In this document: positions 18,934 to 28,326 of the stretch, piece by piece | Numbering within the stretch: position 1 is the stretch's first letter | Layout: every line of letters begins with the position of its first letter | Origin: Paradevosia shaoguanensis | GTDB lineage: Bacteria > Pseudomonadota > Alphaproteobacteria > Rhizobiales > Devosiaceae | Reading direction: 5' to 3' | Assembly (NCBI RefSeq): GCF_016801025.1 | Contig: NZ_CP068983.1 | Location: 4,208,501 to 4,272,500, forward strand | Length of the DNA stretch: 64,000 bases | Notes under the pieces: generated by a model | What the model saw: the letters and a program-made list of their open reading frames with translations, nothing else | Database searches by the model: none | Told to the model about the DNA's origin: nothing | Translations under genes and position numbers: made by a program

Positions 18934-20121
18934 GTGCCCCGGAAGACTGATATCGCCTCCTCTCACCCGGAAGCCGTTGAAACTACTCTCACTCACACCG
19001 GACGAACCCCAGACGAGCATTTCGGCTTCGTCAACACGCCCGTCTACCGCGGCTCCACGGTCCTCTTCAAAAATCTGGCGGCGCTCGAATCCGAGCAGCA
19101 GCCCTATGTCTATGGCCGCGCCGGCAACCCCACCACGCGCCAGGTCGAGGAGATCGTTACCGAGCTCGAAGGCGCGCACGACACCCAGCTCGTGCCCTCC
19201 GGTCTCGCCGCCATCACCGTCGCGCTGCTGAGCTGCCTGTCGACGGGCGATGAAGTCCTCATCACCGACAGCGCCTACAACCCGACACGCAATTTCGCCC
19301 TGCAATTCCTCACGCGCATGGGCATCACCCATCGCTTCTACGATCCGCGCATCGGCGCCGGCATCGCCGACATCATCGGCGAGAACACCAGGGCCATCTT
19401 CACCGAAAGCCCGGGCTCGGTGACCTTCGAGATCCAGGACCTCCCCGCCATTGCCGCCGTCGCCCGGCCGCGCGGCATCAAGGTGCTCATCGACAACACC
19501 TGGGCCACGCCCCTCTTCCATTCCCCGCTCAAGCTCGGCGCCGATATCGTCATCCACACGGCCACCAAGATGTTCGTCGGCCATTCCGACGCCTTCGGCG
19601 GCACCATCTCGGCCAATGCCGAATCCTGGCCCGATGTCGCCAGGACCCGCGCCCTTCTCGGCTTCTTCACCGGTGGCGATGAAGCCTTCCTCATCGCCCG
19701 CGGCCTGCGCACCCTTGCTGTGCGCATGAAGGAGCATGAGCAGCGCGCGCTCGAAATGGCCAAGTGGCTCGAAGGCCACCCCGCCGTGAAGCGCGTCATC
19801 CACCCGGCCCTGCCCAGCCACCCGGATCACGCCATCTTCAAGCGCGATTTCTCGGGCTCCGGCAGCCTCTTCGCCGCCATCCTGCATCCGCAGTCGCACG
19901 ACAACCTGGCGGCTTTTCTCGACAACATGCAGCTCTTCGGCATGGGCTATTCGTGGGGCGGCTACGAAAGCCTCTGCATCCCCAGCAATCCCACGCGCAT
20001 CCGCACGGCCGTGCCGTGGGCGGAAGACGGTACGCTCATCCGCCTGCATATCGGTTTTGAAGGCATGGGCGATCTCAAGCGCGACCTCGAAGCCGGCCTC
20101 GACCGCTACCTGGGCAAGTAG
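18934..20121 (+). CDS. metC: Cystathionine beta-lyase
   Basis: PLP enzyme that cleaves cystathionine to homocysteine in methionine synthesis; 395 residues from the chosen GTG. AGGAG at 18921-18925 lies eight bases upstream of this GTG; the frame is open back to 18898 but that part has no ribosome-binding site and would overlap the inverted repeat. The PLP lysine is Lys212 in HTATKMFVGHSD and VYGRAGNPTTRQVEE is the family block. In Rhizobium leguminosarum metC also lies upstream of aapJ, supporting both calls. The stop abuts that of the convergent PAP2 gene with no spacer. Confidence 0.92.
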   Translation: MPRKTDIASSHPEAVETTLTHTGRTPDEHFGFVNTPVYRGSTVLFKNLAALESEQQPYVYGRAGNPTTRQVEEIVTELEGAHDTQLVPSGLAAITVALLSCLSTGDEVLITDSAYNPTRNFALQFLTRMGITHRFYDPRIGAGIADIIGENTRAIFTESPGSVTFEIQDLPAIAAVARPRGIKVLIDNTWATPLFHSPLKLGADIVIHTATKMFVGHSDAFGGTISANAESWPDVARTRALLGFFTGGDEAFLIARGLRTLAVRMKEHEQRALEMAKWLEGHPAVKRVIHPALPSHPDHAIFKRDFSGSGSLFAAILHPQSHDNLAAFLDNMQLFGMGYSWGGYESLCIPSNPTRIRTAVPWAEDGTLIRLHIGFEGMGDLKRDLEAGLDRYLGK

Positions 20122-20841
20122 TCAGCCCGCCTGCAACGCGAACTTGCGCCGCTCGACGCTCCCGTCGGCGGCGCGGGCAAACACCCATCCGCGCCGGGCG
20201 AAATAGAGCCGCACGAAATAGGCGCCCATCGTCCCCAGCACCGCGCCCGCCACGACGTCGGTGGGGTAATGCATCCCCACCGCCAGTCGCGACACGCCCA
20301 CTAGCACCGCCACCACGATGGCCGGCCAGAAGAGCTTCGGCCAGAGAAAGCTCACCACCATCGCAAAGGCAAAGATCGTGGTCGAATGCCCCGATGGAAA
20401 GCTCTGGAACTGCCAGTCGTTGAAGATGCTCTGGAACGCCAGCGTCCCGTTGCCGTCATAGACCACCGGCCGCGCCCGCCCGATCAACCGCTTGGCGATA
20501 TTGGCGACGAGCCCCGGCAGCCCCACGCCGATGAAGACGAACGCCCACATCCCCGCCGCATGGAAAAGCGCCGCCTTGGACTGCTCCCGCCGCGAAATCA
20601 GCGCCAGCGCCATGCAGACGACGAACAGCGCCAGCGACGGGATCAGGATCCAGTCCGAAAGCCCCAGTTCCGTGATGGTTGCGAAGAACCCGGCAAAGGG
20701 TTCCGGCCAGGCATGGGCCGTCACTGACACCACATGGTCGATCGGCGCCAGCAGCGCCAGCACGACCACCAGGCCAAGCAGGAAGTACGGCCAGTTGCGG
20801 CTTTTGATGCCGAAGGGAAGCGGCTTGCTCAATGCTGTCAT
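20122..20841 (-). CDS. PAP2 superfamily phosphatase (membrane)
   Basis: Lipid phosphate phosphatase of 239 residues with about six membrane helices. The three catalytic motifs are visible: KRLIGRARP, PSGHSTT and SRLAVGMHYPTDV. It probably dephosphorylates undecaprenyl pyrophosphate, phosphatidate or an LPS group; the substrate cannot be told. Its gene is convergent with metC with zero bases between the two stop codons (TAG then TCA on the plus strand). Confidence 0.9.
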   Translation of the reverse strand: MTALSKPLPFGIKSRNWPYFLLGLVVVLALLAPIDHVVSVTAHAWPEPFAGFFATITELGLSDWILIPSLALFVVCMALALISRREQSKAALFHAAGMWAFVFIGVGLPGLVANIAKRLIGRARPVVYDGNGTLAFQSIFNDWQFQSFPSGHSTTIFAFAMVVSFLWPKLFWPAIVVAVLVGVSRLAVGMHYPTDVVAGAVLGTMGAYFVRLYFARRGWVFARAADGSVERRKFALQAG

Positions 20842-20927
20842 GGCGAAGGATCAATGCGATTTTGGATCGCGCGTCAACTGCCCTTGCCCTTTCCGCAAAG
20901 ACCTTGTAACCGAGGGTCACGATTGTT

Positions 20928-21004
20928 CGGGGTATAGCTCAGCCTGGTAGAGCACCGGTTTTGGGAACCGGGGGTCGAGTGTTCGAATCACTCTGCCCCG
21001 ACCA
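20928..21004 (+). tRNA. tRNA-Pro (anticodon TGG)
   Basis: A 77-nt cloverleaf with acceptor CGGGGTA/TGCCCCG, D arm GCTC/GAGC, anticodon stem CCGGT/ACCGG with loop TTTGGGA (anticodon TGG) and T arm GAGTG/CACTC around TTCGAAT. The CCA end is encoded. Confidence 0.96.
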
Positions 21005-21029
21005 TCGCGTTGCATTTGTCGAGGAACAG

Positions 21030-21335
21030 ATGACGGCACGCATTTTCCGCCCTGCCCCCAATGCCATGCAGTCGGGCCGCGGCAATTCCAGGCAATGGAT
21101 TCTGGTGTTCGAGCAATCGAGCCCGCGCGAGATCGAGCCCCTGATGGGCTACACCTCTTCCAGCGATACCCGCGCCCAGGTCCGGCTCGAATTCGATACG
21201 CTCGAACTCGCCGAGGCCTATGCCCACCGCAACGGCATTCCCTATGCGGTCCAGCCGGCGCACGACGCCACCCCCAAGCGCAACAGCTACACGGACAATT
21301 TCCGCTCCGATCGCAAGACGCCCTGGACCCACTGA
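21030..21335 (+). CDS. ETC complex I accessory subunit (NDUFS4/18-kDa family)
   Basis: 101-residue homologue of the mitochondrial NDUFS4 subunit found in alphaproteobacteria; it binds the NADH-dehydrogenase arm of complex I. The start MTARIFRPAPNAMQSGRGNS and the ends RLEFDTLELAEAYAHRNGI and NSYTDNFRSDRKTPWTH are typical. ATG 21030 lies 26 bp after tRNA-Pro; the upstream open frame is the tRNA itself. A strong terminator follows. Confidence 0.92.
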   Translation: MTARIFRPAPNAMQSGRGNSRQWILVFEQSSPREIEPLMGYTSSSDTRAQVRLEFDTLELAEAYAHRNGIPYAVQPAHDATPKRNSYTDNFRSDRKTPWTH

Positions 21336-21360
21336 GCTTTATAGAAGCTCCACCCCTGTC

Positions 21361-21388
21361 AAGCGCCGCCCTCGTGCGGCGCTTTTGC
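21361..21388 (+). terminator. Rho-independent terminator
   Basis: AAGCGCCGC and GCGGCGCTT form a perfect 9-bp stem with a short loop, followed by TTTGCTTT. It lies 25 bp after the complex I subunit gene. Confidence 0.85.
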
Positions 21389-21465
21389 TTTGCCGGCCAT
21401 TATCGCTTGCTCGTCCGGCCTCACCTTGTAGTCTGCCGGCATTGATAACGGACGGGGGCTCGCGA

Positions 21466-22347
21466 GTGACTCTACGGCTCGGATTGGCGAAGGCTTTCGC
21501 CACCTGCTGCATCTGGATCGGCTGCGCCGCCGCCGCTCAGGCCTTGCCGCCGCTATGGTCGGTAGCCGACGACGATACCAGGATCTGGTTCTTCGGCTCC
21601 GTCCACATTCTCCCCGAAGACACGCAATGGCGCTCCGACGAGTTGGAAACCGTGCTGGCCGCCGCCGATGCCGTCTATTTCGAGGCCCCCCTCCAGCTCT
21701 CCGACCAGGAGCGGCTCGGCGCCGAAACCCTCAAGCTCGGTCTCGTCGACAGCGGCACGCGCCTCCTCGATAGCCTCGCCCCCGAAGAAGCCGCCATCGT
21801 CGAGCGCGCCGCCAAACTAGCCGGCGTCCCCATGTCCGGGCTCAACATCTGGAAACCCTGGATGGCCGCCAACCTTCTCACCACCCAATACGCCGCCAAG
21901 CAGGGCTACGATTTCATGGCCGGCGTCGACATGACCCTGCAGAACGAAATTCCGCTCGACCAGCAGCGCTACTTCGAGACCATCGACGAGCAGCTCCATT
22001 TCCTGGCCGATATGCCCGCCGACAAGCAGATCGACCTCCTCCTCACCACCGCCCGCGACCTCGACCGCAACCCCGACTCCCTCAACCTCATGGTCTCCGC
22101 CTGGGAAAAGGGCGACATCGCCGAGCTCGAATCCACCTTCCTCGAAAGCATGGAAGCCGCTGACCCGAGCTGGAACGACACCCTGCTCAAGGAGCGCAAC
22201 GAACGCTGGGTGGCCGAGATCAAAAGCCTGCTTGCCGAAGAACCCGGCAACTTCCTCGTCGTCGTCGGCGCCGCCCACCTCATCGGCAAAGACAGCGTCC
22301 CCACCATGCTGGAAGCCACGGGCCTCAAGGTCGAGCGCGTGCAATAG
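21466..22347 (+). CDS. TraB/GumN family protein, exported
   Basis: 293-residue protein of the TraB/GumN (Tiki-like metalloprotease fold) family. An N-terminal signal (LGLAKAFATCCIWIGCAAAA) precedes WSVADDDTRIWFFGSVHILP with the first GSVH motif; the second conserved motif near the C-terminus is VVVGAAHLIGKDSVP. GTG 21466 is chosen because a GGGGG stretch lies upstream and the signal peptide begins there; the earlier open frame overlaps the previous gene. Function is unknown in most bacteria; peptidase activity is suspected from the fold. Confidence 0.87.
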   Translation: MTLRLGLAKAFATCCIWIGCAAAAQALPPLWSVADDDTRIWFFGSVHILPEDTQWRSDELETVLAAADAVYFEAPLQLSDQERLGAETLKLGLVDSGTRLLDSLAPEEAAIVERAAKLAGVPMSGLNIWKPWMAANLLTTQYAAKQGYDFMAGVDMTLQNEIPLDQQRYFETIDEQLHFLADMPADKQIDLLLTTARDLDRNPDSLNLMVSAWEKGDIAELESTFLESMEAADPSWNDTLLKERNERWVAEIKSLLAEEPGNFLVVVGAAHLIGKDSVPTMLEATGLKVERVQ

Positions 22348-22768
22348 GCCGGACGGCTGGCAGCAGCGCCTCGCCCTCGCCCCATCTTCCCCGGCGAAAG
22401 CCGGGGCTCAGGGGTGCCTCAACGCCCACCGGACGAAGTTATCCCCGCCTCTACGCGCGACCTCACACTACGAAAACCCTCGCAGCCCCGCTGCGCCAGC
22501 CGGGCCCCCTCAAAAAACATTCCCGAAATTGCTCCCAAACCCGCGCAAAACCCGGGAAACATTCGTCAAAATTGCCCGAAATTGAGTCAAAATTTAACGA
22601 TTCATCGGAACGCACAAGAAGACATACATAGCAATATCAAATAGTTACAAGATAGTCTTGAGACAGATTGCGAAGAAAAACCGCTCTTTCGCAAAACCAC
22701 GCCACCGGCACAAAAAAACGCGCCAAGCCCAGCTCAGCGCGCTCCACTTCCCGAACCGTCCCGACCAC
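22348..22768. other. Intergenic region with palindromic repeat and AT-rich tract
   Basis: 421 bp without a gene between convergent transcripts. It holds a CCCCGGC-GAAA-GCCGGGG hairpin (22389-22406), then from about 22510 an AT-rich tract unlike the surrounding DNA, with the 10-mer CCCGAAATTG repeated directly at 22522 and 22575. No coding sequence could be supported. Confidence 0.55.
22389..22406. repeat. GC-rich palindromic intergenic repeat
   Basis: CCCCGGC, loop GAAA, GCCGGGG. It is the compact form of the repeat also present at 6607 and 13222. Confidence 0.6.
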
Positions 22769-23914
22769 TCAAACGTCGGTCAGCTTGGTCCACTTCCCAT
22801 CGTTCTTGCTCGATTGCACGGCGGCTGTAATGAATTCCATCCCCTCCACGCCATCGGCCAGCGATGGCAGCAGCCCGGCATAAGCCTTGCCGTTCCCCCG
22901 GATTACCTCGGCGAACTGGCTGTAGAGCGTCGCGAACGCCTCGAGATATCCTTCGGGATGCCCGCTCGGAATGCGCACGTTCATCGCCGGCGCCACGTTC
23001 CCCGCAATCGAGCCGCCGCGCGTCAGCAACTGCCGCGGCTTGCCGAACTCGGCGAACCACATCTCGTTGGGGTTGGCCTGCACCCACTCGATGCTGCCCT
23101 TCTCGCCATAGACGCGCAGCTTGAGCCCGTTCTCGTGCCCCACCGCCACCTGGCTCGCCCAAAGCGCACCGCGTGCACCGCCCTGGAAGCGCAGCGAAAT
23201 CTGGACGTTGTCGTCCAGCTTGCGCCCCTTGACGAAACTCGTCAGGTCCGCCGACAGCGCATCGAGCTTGAGCCCGGTGACGAACCGCGCCAGGTTGTAG
23301 GCATGGGTGCCGATATCGCCGATCGCCCCGCCCGCGCCCGAGCGCTTCGGGTCCGTCCGCCAGTCGGCCTGCTTGCTTGAAACCGGCTCCGTCAGCCAGT
23401 CCTGCGGATATTCCACCTGCACGATGCGGATCTTGCCCAGCGCGCCCGACTTCACCAGCTCACGCGCCTGCCGCACCAGCGGGTAGCCGGTGTAGTTGTG
23501 CGTCAGCAGGAACTTGGCGCCCTTCTTCGGCTTGATCGCCGCCAGCGCCCGCGCATCCTCCAGCGTCGAGGTCAGCGGCTTGTCGCAGATCACATGGATG
23601 CCCGCCTCGAGGAACGCCTTGGCTGGCCCGTAGTGCATGTGGTTCGGCGTCACGATGGCCACGGCCTCGATGCCGTCCTTGCGTGCCGACTCCCGCGCCG
23701 CCATCTCCTCGTAGCTCGTATAGATGCGGTCGTCCGCCAGCCTCAGGTTCTTGCCGGATTCGACGGCCACGTCCGACCGTGACGACAGTGCGCCGGCCAC
23801 CAGCTCGTAGTCGTCGTCCAGCCGGGCCGCAATGCGGTGCACGTAGCCGATGAACGCCCCCGTACCACCGCCGACCATCCCCAAACGAATGCGCGGCGCG
23901 CCGTTCTCTGCCAT
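22769..23914 (-). CDS. Gfo/Idh/MocA family oxidoreductase (last gene of sugar operon)
   Basis: NAD(P)-dependent sugar or inositol-type dehydrogenase, 381 residues. The Rossmann motif [16 protein letters not shown] is at the N-terminus and the catalytic-region motif [12 protein letters not shown] (EKP-type) lies near residue 120. [19 protein letters not shown] is the C-terminal family block. It is the last gene of the minus-strand sugar operon and, with three neighbours of the same two families, is probably part of a keto-sugar interconversion pathway. Confidence 0.9.
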   Translation of the reverse strand: MAENGAPRIRLGMVGGGTGAFIGYVHRIAARLDDDYELVAGALSSRSDVAVESGKNLRLADDRIYTSYEEMAARESARKDGIEAVAIVTPNHMHYGPAKAFLEAGIHVICDKPLTSTLEDARALAAIKPKKGAKFLLTHNYTGYPLVRQARELVKSGALGKIRIVQVEYPQDWLTEPVSSKQADWRTDPKRSGAGGAIGDIGTHAYNLARFVTGLKLDALSADLTSFVKGRKLDDNVQISLRFQGGARGALWASQVAVGHENGLKLRVYGEKGSIEWVQANPNEMWFAEFGKPRQLLTRGGSIAGNVAPAMNVRIPSGHPEGYLEAFATLYSQFAEVIRGNGKAYAGLLPSLADGVEGMEFITAAVQSSKNDGKWTKLTDV

Positions 23915-23957
23915 CGGACCTCTCCTCCTCGTTCCGTATCAGCCATTGGCCAGGGCG

Positions 23958-25013
23958 CTACGATAGCCCCAGCAGCTTCCTGTTCGCAGCCCTGTCGGTA
24001 CCGGCGCCCGCGAAATCGTCGAACGCCTTCTCCGTCACGTTGATGATGTGCGCCGCGATGAACGGCGCCCCCTCGGCCGCGCCCTGCTCCGGGCTCTTGA
24101 TGGCGCACTCCCATTCGAGCACCGCCCAGCCGGCGAAGTCATATTGCGAGAGCTTGGAGAACACCGCCCCGAAATCCACCTGCCCATCGCCCAGCGAGCG
24201 GAACCGCCCGGCCCGGTTCACCCAGCTCTGGAACCCGCCATAGACGCCCTGGCGCCCCGTCGGGTTGAACTCGGCGTCCTTGACGTGGAACATCTTGATC
24301 CGCTCGTGGTAGATGTCGATGTAGTCCAGATAGTTGAGCTGCTGCAGGATGAAGTGGCTCGGATCGTAGAGCAGGTTCGCGCGCGGATGGTTGTTCACCC
24401 GCTCCAGGAACATCTCGTAGGTCACCCCGTCATGCAGGTCCTCGCTGGGGTGGATTTCGTAGCACACGTCCACGCCCACCTCGTCGAACGCATTGAGGAT
24501 CGGCGTCCACCGCCGCGCCAGTTCGTCGAACGCCTCCTCGACCAGCCCTGCCGGCCGCTGCGGGAACGGATAGAGATAGGGCCAGGCCAGCGCCCCGGAA
24601 AACGTCGCGTGCTCGGTCAGCCCGAGATTGCGCGATGCCTTGGCGGCATTGAGCAGCGTCTGCACCGCCCATTCCTGCCGCGCCTTGGGATTGTTGTGCA
24701 CTGCCGGCGGCGCAAAGCCGTCGAATAGCGTGTCATAGGCCGGATGCACCGCCACGAGCTGCCCCTGCAGGTGCGTCGACAGCTCCGTGATCTTGAGCCC
24801 GTGCTTCTCGACCGTCCCACGAACTTCGTCGGCATAGGTCTTTGAATTGGCTGCCTTCTCGAGATCGATGAAGCTCGATACCCAGGTCGGTATCTGCACG
24901 CCCTTGTAGCCGAGCTCCGCTGCCCAGCCGCAAATGCCGTCGAGCGAATTGAACGGCGCCGCGTCTCCCGCGAACTGCGCCAGGAAGATGGCCGGTCCCT
25001 TGATGGTCCGCAT
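23958..25013 (-). CDS. Sugar phosphate isomerase/epimerase (TIM barrel, IolE/Xyl-isomerase-like)
   Basis: AP-endonuclease-2-like TIM-barrel enzyme, 351 residues. Metal-binding features include CYEIHPSEDLHDG, NLLYDPSHFILQ, FHVKDAEF and VLEWECAIK. ATG 25013 is chosen because GGGGAGAACCATC precedes it directly; the frame is open for 20 more codons without protein-like sequence. It lies 43 bp upstream of the terminal dehydrogenase gene and probably acts on the same intermediate. Confidence 0.9.
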   Translation of the reverse strand: MRTIKGPAIFLAQFAGDAAPFNSLDGICGWAAELGYKGVQIPTWVSSFIDLEKAANSKTYADEVRGTVEKHGLKITELSTHLQGQLVAVHPAYDTLFDGFAPPAVHNNPKARQEWAVQTLLNAAKASRNLGLTEHATFSGALAWPYLYPFPQRPAGLVEEAFDELARRWTPILNAFDEVGVDVCYEIHPSEDLHDGVTYEMFLERVNNHPRANLLYDPSHFILQQLNYLDYIDIYHERIKMFHVKDAEFNPTGRQGVYGGFQSWVNRAGRFRSLGDGQVDFGAVFSKLSQYDFAGWAVLEWECAIKSPEQGAAEGAPFIAAHIINVTEKAFDDFAGAGTDRAANRKLLGLS

Positions 25014-25155
25014 GATGGTTCTCCCCCTCGGGGCCCGCTCCGCGCCTAGGCTGCTGCGCGCCCTCTCTGACAAAGAAGAGCCGGCGAAGATGCCCGCCAG
25101 CCCGTTGTGCTTGCACCAGTCTTGGGTCGAGCCCCAAGGCGAGTCAATGGATCGC

Positions 25156-26301
25156 TCAGGCCTTGAGCAGCAGCCGGGCCTCGTCCGGTCCCAACGCGGC
25201 CGGACGCTCGCAGGTCGTGGACAACGTCACCACCTTGCCGGTTTCGCCGGCCTCGAGGATCGAGAGCATCACGTCCACCGCATGCAGCGCCACGTCCAAC
25301 CCGCACCGGGCCGACTTGCCGGTCTCGATCGTGTCCATCATGTCCGCCAGGCCCGCCGCGCGGTAATTGGCGAAAGCCGGTCCGTTCGGACGCTCCCAGT
25401 TCGCCTGGCCGAGCGGATGGTCCCAGGACGCCACGGTCTCCTTGACCCCTTCCTTGTCGGCGACCACCAGGTCGCCCGAGAAGAAGTTCGGGTCCGGCAC
25501 GTAGAGCGAGCCTTCGGTGCCATAGAGCTCGATATTGTGGTGCCCGTGGCTGAACACGTCCCAGCTCGCGCCCAGCGTGATGATGGCTCCGCTGTGGAAC
25601 TCCAGCACCGCATGGATCGTCGTCGGCGTACCCACCTTGATCTTCGTGCCGCGCAGCGGCGAATCCGGCGTCGTGATCGTCCGCTCGGCATTGGCCGAAC
25701 CGGTAAAGGCCGTCACCCGCCGGATCGGCCCGACCAGGCTGATAAGGTCGGTGATGTAATACGGCCCGAGGTCAAGGATCGGCCCACCGCCCGGCTGGAA
25801 GAAGAAGTCCGGATTGGGGTGCCAGTGTTCCATGCCCCGGCTCAGCACGTGCATCGTGCCCGAGGCGATGCGTCCCACCTTGCCGCTGTCGATGATCTGG
25901 CGCGCCTGCTGGTGCACCCCGCCCAGGAACGTGTCGGGCGCCGAGCCGACCTTGAGGCCTTTCTCGTCCGCCAGCTTCTTGAGTGCCTTGCCGTCGGCCA
26001 CCGACAGCACGAAGGGCTTTTCCGAATAGGCGTGCTTGCCCGCCGAGACGATATCCTTGGATACCGCATAATGCGCCGCCGGCACCGTGAGGTTCACGAT
26101 GACGTCGATCTCGCTGTTCTTGAGCAGCTCCTCAGGCGTCTGCGCCTTCACATGGAAGGCATCCGCCTGCTTCTTGGCCGCTTCCGGCACGATGTCGGCG
26201 ATCGCGCGGACGTCGAGATTACGGAACAGCGGCGCGAGCTTGAGATAGGCCGTCGAGATGTTGCCGGCACCCATGATGCCGACGCCGTAAACCTTGCTCA
26301 T
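25156..26301 (-). CDS. Gfo/Idh/MocA family oxidoreductase
   Basis: Second dehydrogenase of the operon, 381 residues and clearly different in sequence from the one at 22769. The Rossmann motif is VGIMGAGNISTAYLK and the catalytic-type motif is YSEKPFVLSVADGK. GGGPILDLGPYYITDLI is the family block in the second domain. It lies four bases after the small isomerase gene, so the two are tightly coupled. Confidence 0.92.
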   Translation of the reverse strand: MSKVYGVGIMGAGNISTAYLKLAPLFRNLDVRAIADIVPEAAKKQADAFHVKAQTPEELLKNSEIDVIVNLTVPAAHYAVSKDIVSAGKHAYSEKPFVLSVADGKALKKLADEKGLKVGSAPDTFLGGVHQQARQIIDSGKVGRIASGTMHVLSRGMEHWHPNPDFFFQPGGGPILDLGPYYITDLISLVGPIRRVTAFTGSANAERTITTPDSPLRGTKIKVGTPTTIHAVLEFHSGAIITLGASWDVFSHGHHNIELYGTEGSLYVPDPNFFSGDLVVADKEGVKETVASWDHPLGQANWERPNGPAFANYRAAGLADMMDTIETGKSARCGLDVALHAVDVMLSILEAGETGKVVTLSTTCERPAALGPDEARLLLKA

Positions 26302-26305
26302 CTCG

Positions 26306-27055
26306 TCAGGCCCACTTGCTTGCGGTTGCGATCGAGCGCGAGGCGAAGCGTTCGATGTCGGACGGGTTGTCGTGCTCGGCCACGAAATATTGCGCCGCCG
26401 TACGCGCCTTCACGTCCTTGATGAGATTGTTCCAGCCCAGCGTGCCGAAGCCCACATCGGCCCAGCCGTCTTCATTGGTGTTCTCGCCTGCCGGCGCGAT
26501 GTCCTTGACGTGCACGGCCGTGATCCGCTTCCCGTACTTGTCGAACCAGGCCAGCGGGTCGGCCTTGCCGCGCACGATCCAGGCGACGTCCGCCTCCCAT
26601 TCGATATTGGGCGCGTTCTCGAGGATCAGGTCGATCGGCAGGTGGCCGTCGGTGGTTTTGACGAACTCGAAATCGTGGTTGTGCCAGCCGAAGGCATAGC
26701 CCTCCTTGTTGAAGGCCTCGCCGGCCTTGGCCAGCGTCTCGGCCAGCTTGAGCCAGCCGGCATCATTGGCGCTGCGCTGGTCGGGGTGAATCCACGGACA
26801 GAAGATCTTCTTGATGCCGAGCTTTTCGGCAATCCGCAGCGCACTGGCGATATCCTGCACCTGGTCGAGCCCGAAATGGCCGGTGGGGTGCGCCAGCCCA
26901 TGTTTCTTGAGGCTCGCCGCCAGGCCGTCGACATCGGCATAGAGCCCGCCGAAGCCTTCGACCTGCGTGTAGCCAAGCCGCTTGAGCATGGCGAGGATAT
27001 CGTCGAGCGGCGGATAATTCCGTGCGCTGAAAAGCTGGAACGAGAAGTCCTTCAT
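26306..27055 (-). CDS. Sugar phosphate isomerase/epimerase, short form
   Basis: 249-residue TIM-barrel isomerase. The N-terminus FQLFSARNYPPLDDILAMLK and the metal-site blocks AFGWHNHDFEF, NIEWEADVAWI, VHVKDIA and FVAEHDNPSD are typical of the IolE/hydroxypyruvate isomerase superfamily. It pairs with the adjacent dehydrogenase gene. A 185-bp gap separates it from the ATPase gene upstream; nothing clear was found in that gap. Confidence 0.92.
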   Translation of the reverse strand: MKDFSFQLFSARNYPPLDDILAMLKRLGYTQVEGFGGLYADVDGLAASLKKHGLAHPTGHFGLDQVQDIASALRIAEKLGIKKIFCPWIHPDQRSANDAGWLKLAETLAKAGEAFNKEGYAFGWHNHDFEFVKTTDGHLPIDLILENAPNIEWEADVAWIVRGKADPLAWFDKYGKRITAVHVKDIAPAGENTNEDGWADVGFGTLGWNNLIKDVKARTAAQYFVAEHDNPSDIERFASRSIATASKWA

Positions 27056-27240
27056 AACTGCCTCTTGCGAAAACCGCGTGACCGGAGGGAATGCACGCGA
27101 CGTAGCCTATGGAGCGAGCACCGTCTTGCCCGGCGGGCAGGAGAAGCGCTCGTATGGTAAGAACGCGCCGCCATGGCGCGAAATTGTGGGACAAGCACAG
27201 ACGCCCGCGGCGGCGGAGCGCCTGTGCCCGCGCCCCCAAA

Positions 27241-28323
27241 CTAGATGCGATCCCCGCTCTGCGCGTCGAACACCGAGCCGCGTGCCGGATCGAACCCGAT
27301 CGTCACCTTCTGCCCGGCGTGAAGCTCGATTTCGGCCGCTGCGCGGAAGGTCACCGAATGGCCGCCGAGCCTGGTCCAGGCAATCGTGTCTGCCCCCATG
27401 GGCTCGACGAGTTCGATATCGACGTCGGCGCTGAACGGCAGCGCCTTTGCGCCCGCCCCGACAGTCACATGCTCAGGTCGAATGCCCAGCACGGCCGCGC
27501 CGGTCTTCACCGCCCCATCTTCCCAGCCATAGTCGTTGAGCGGGATCCTGACGCCACCTGTCTCGAACGTGCCGTCATTGCCGACCTGGCCATTGAGGAA
27601 GTTCATCGACGGGCTGCCGATGAAGCCGGCGACGAAGAGATTTACCGGCTTGTTGTAGATCGTGTGCGGCGTATCGAATTGCTGGATGACGCCGTTGCGC
27701 ATGATCGCGATCCGATCGGCCAGCGTCATGGCCTCGATCTGGTCGTGTGTCACATAGATCATCGTGTTCTTGAGGCGCTGATGCAGGCGCTTGATCTCGA
27801 CGCGCAGGTCCGAACGCAGCTTCGCATCGAGGTTCGATAGCGGCTCGTCGAACAGGAACACGTCCACATCGCGCACCAGCGCACGGCCGATCGCCACGCG
27901 CTGCCGCTGTCCGCCCGAGAGCTCGACCGGCCGCCGCTTGAGCAGCGGCTGGATCTGGAGGATTTCCGAGGCGTGCTTCACGCGCGCATCGATCTCCTCC
28001 TTCTTGAACCCCGCCACGCGCAGGCCGAAGGAGAGGTTCTTCTCCACGCTCATCTGCGGATAGAGCGCATAGGACTGGAACACCATGCCGATACCCCGGT
28101 CCTTGGGTTCGTCCCAGGTCACGTTCTTGCCCGAGATGAAGATCTGTCCCGCCGAGATGTCCAGCAGTCCGGCGATACAGTTCAGAAGGGTCGACTTGCC
28201 GCAACCCGAGGGCCCGAGCAGCACGATGAACTCGCCCCGCCCGACTTCGAGGTTCAACTTGTCCAGCACCGTGACGGCGCCGTAGTTGAGCGACAGGTCC
28301 CTGATATCTACGCTGGTAGCCAA
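27241..28323 (-). CDS. Sugar ABC transporter ATP-binding protein (MalK/UgpC family)
   Basis: 360-residue ATPase of a CUT1 sugar importer. Walker A GPSGCGKST, signature LSGGQRQRVAIGRAL, Walker B VFLFDEPLSNLDAKLR and the C-terminal TOBE/regulatory region are present. The start is TTG four bases after the stop of the permease gene. It energises the permease pair encoded immediately upstream. Confidence 0.95.
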   Translation of the reverse strand: MATSVDIRDLSLNYGAVTVLDKLNLEVGRGEFIVLLGPSGCGKSTLLNCIAGLLDISAGQIFISGKNVTWDEPKDRGIGMVFQSYALYPQMSVEKNLSFGLRVAGFKKEEIDARVKHASEILQIQPLLKRRPVELSGGQRQRVAIGRALVRDVDVFLFDEPLSNLDAKLRSDLRVEIKRLHQRLKNTMIYVTHDQIEAMTLADRIAIMRNGVIQQFDTPHTIYNKPVNLFVAGFIGSPSMNFLNGQVGNDGTFETGGVRIPLNDYGWEDGAVKTGAAVLGIRPEHVTVGAGAKALPFSADVDIELVEPMGADTIAWTRLGGHSVTFRAAAEIELHAGQKVTIGFDPARGSVFDAQSGDRI

Positions 28324-28326
28324 TTG

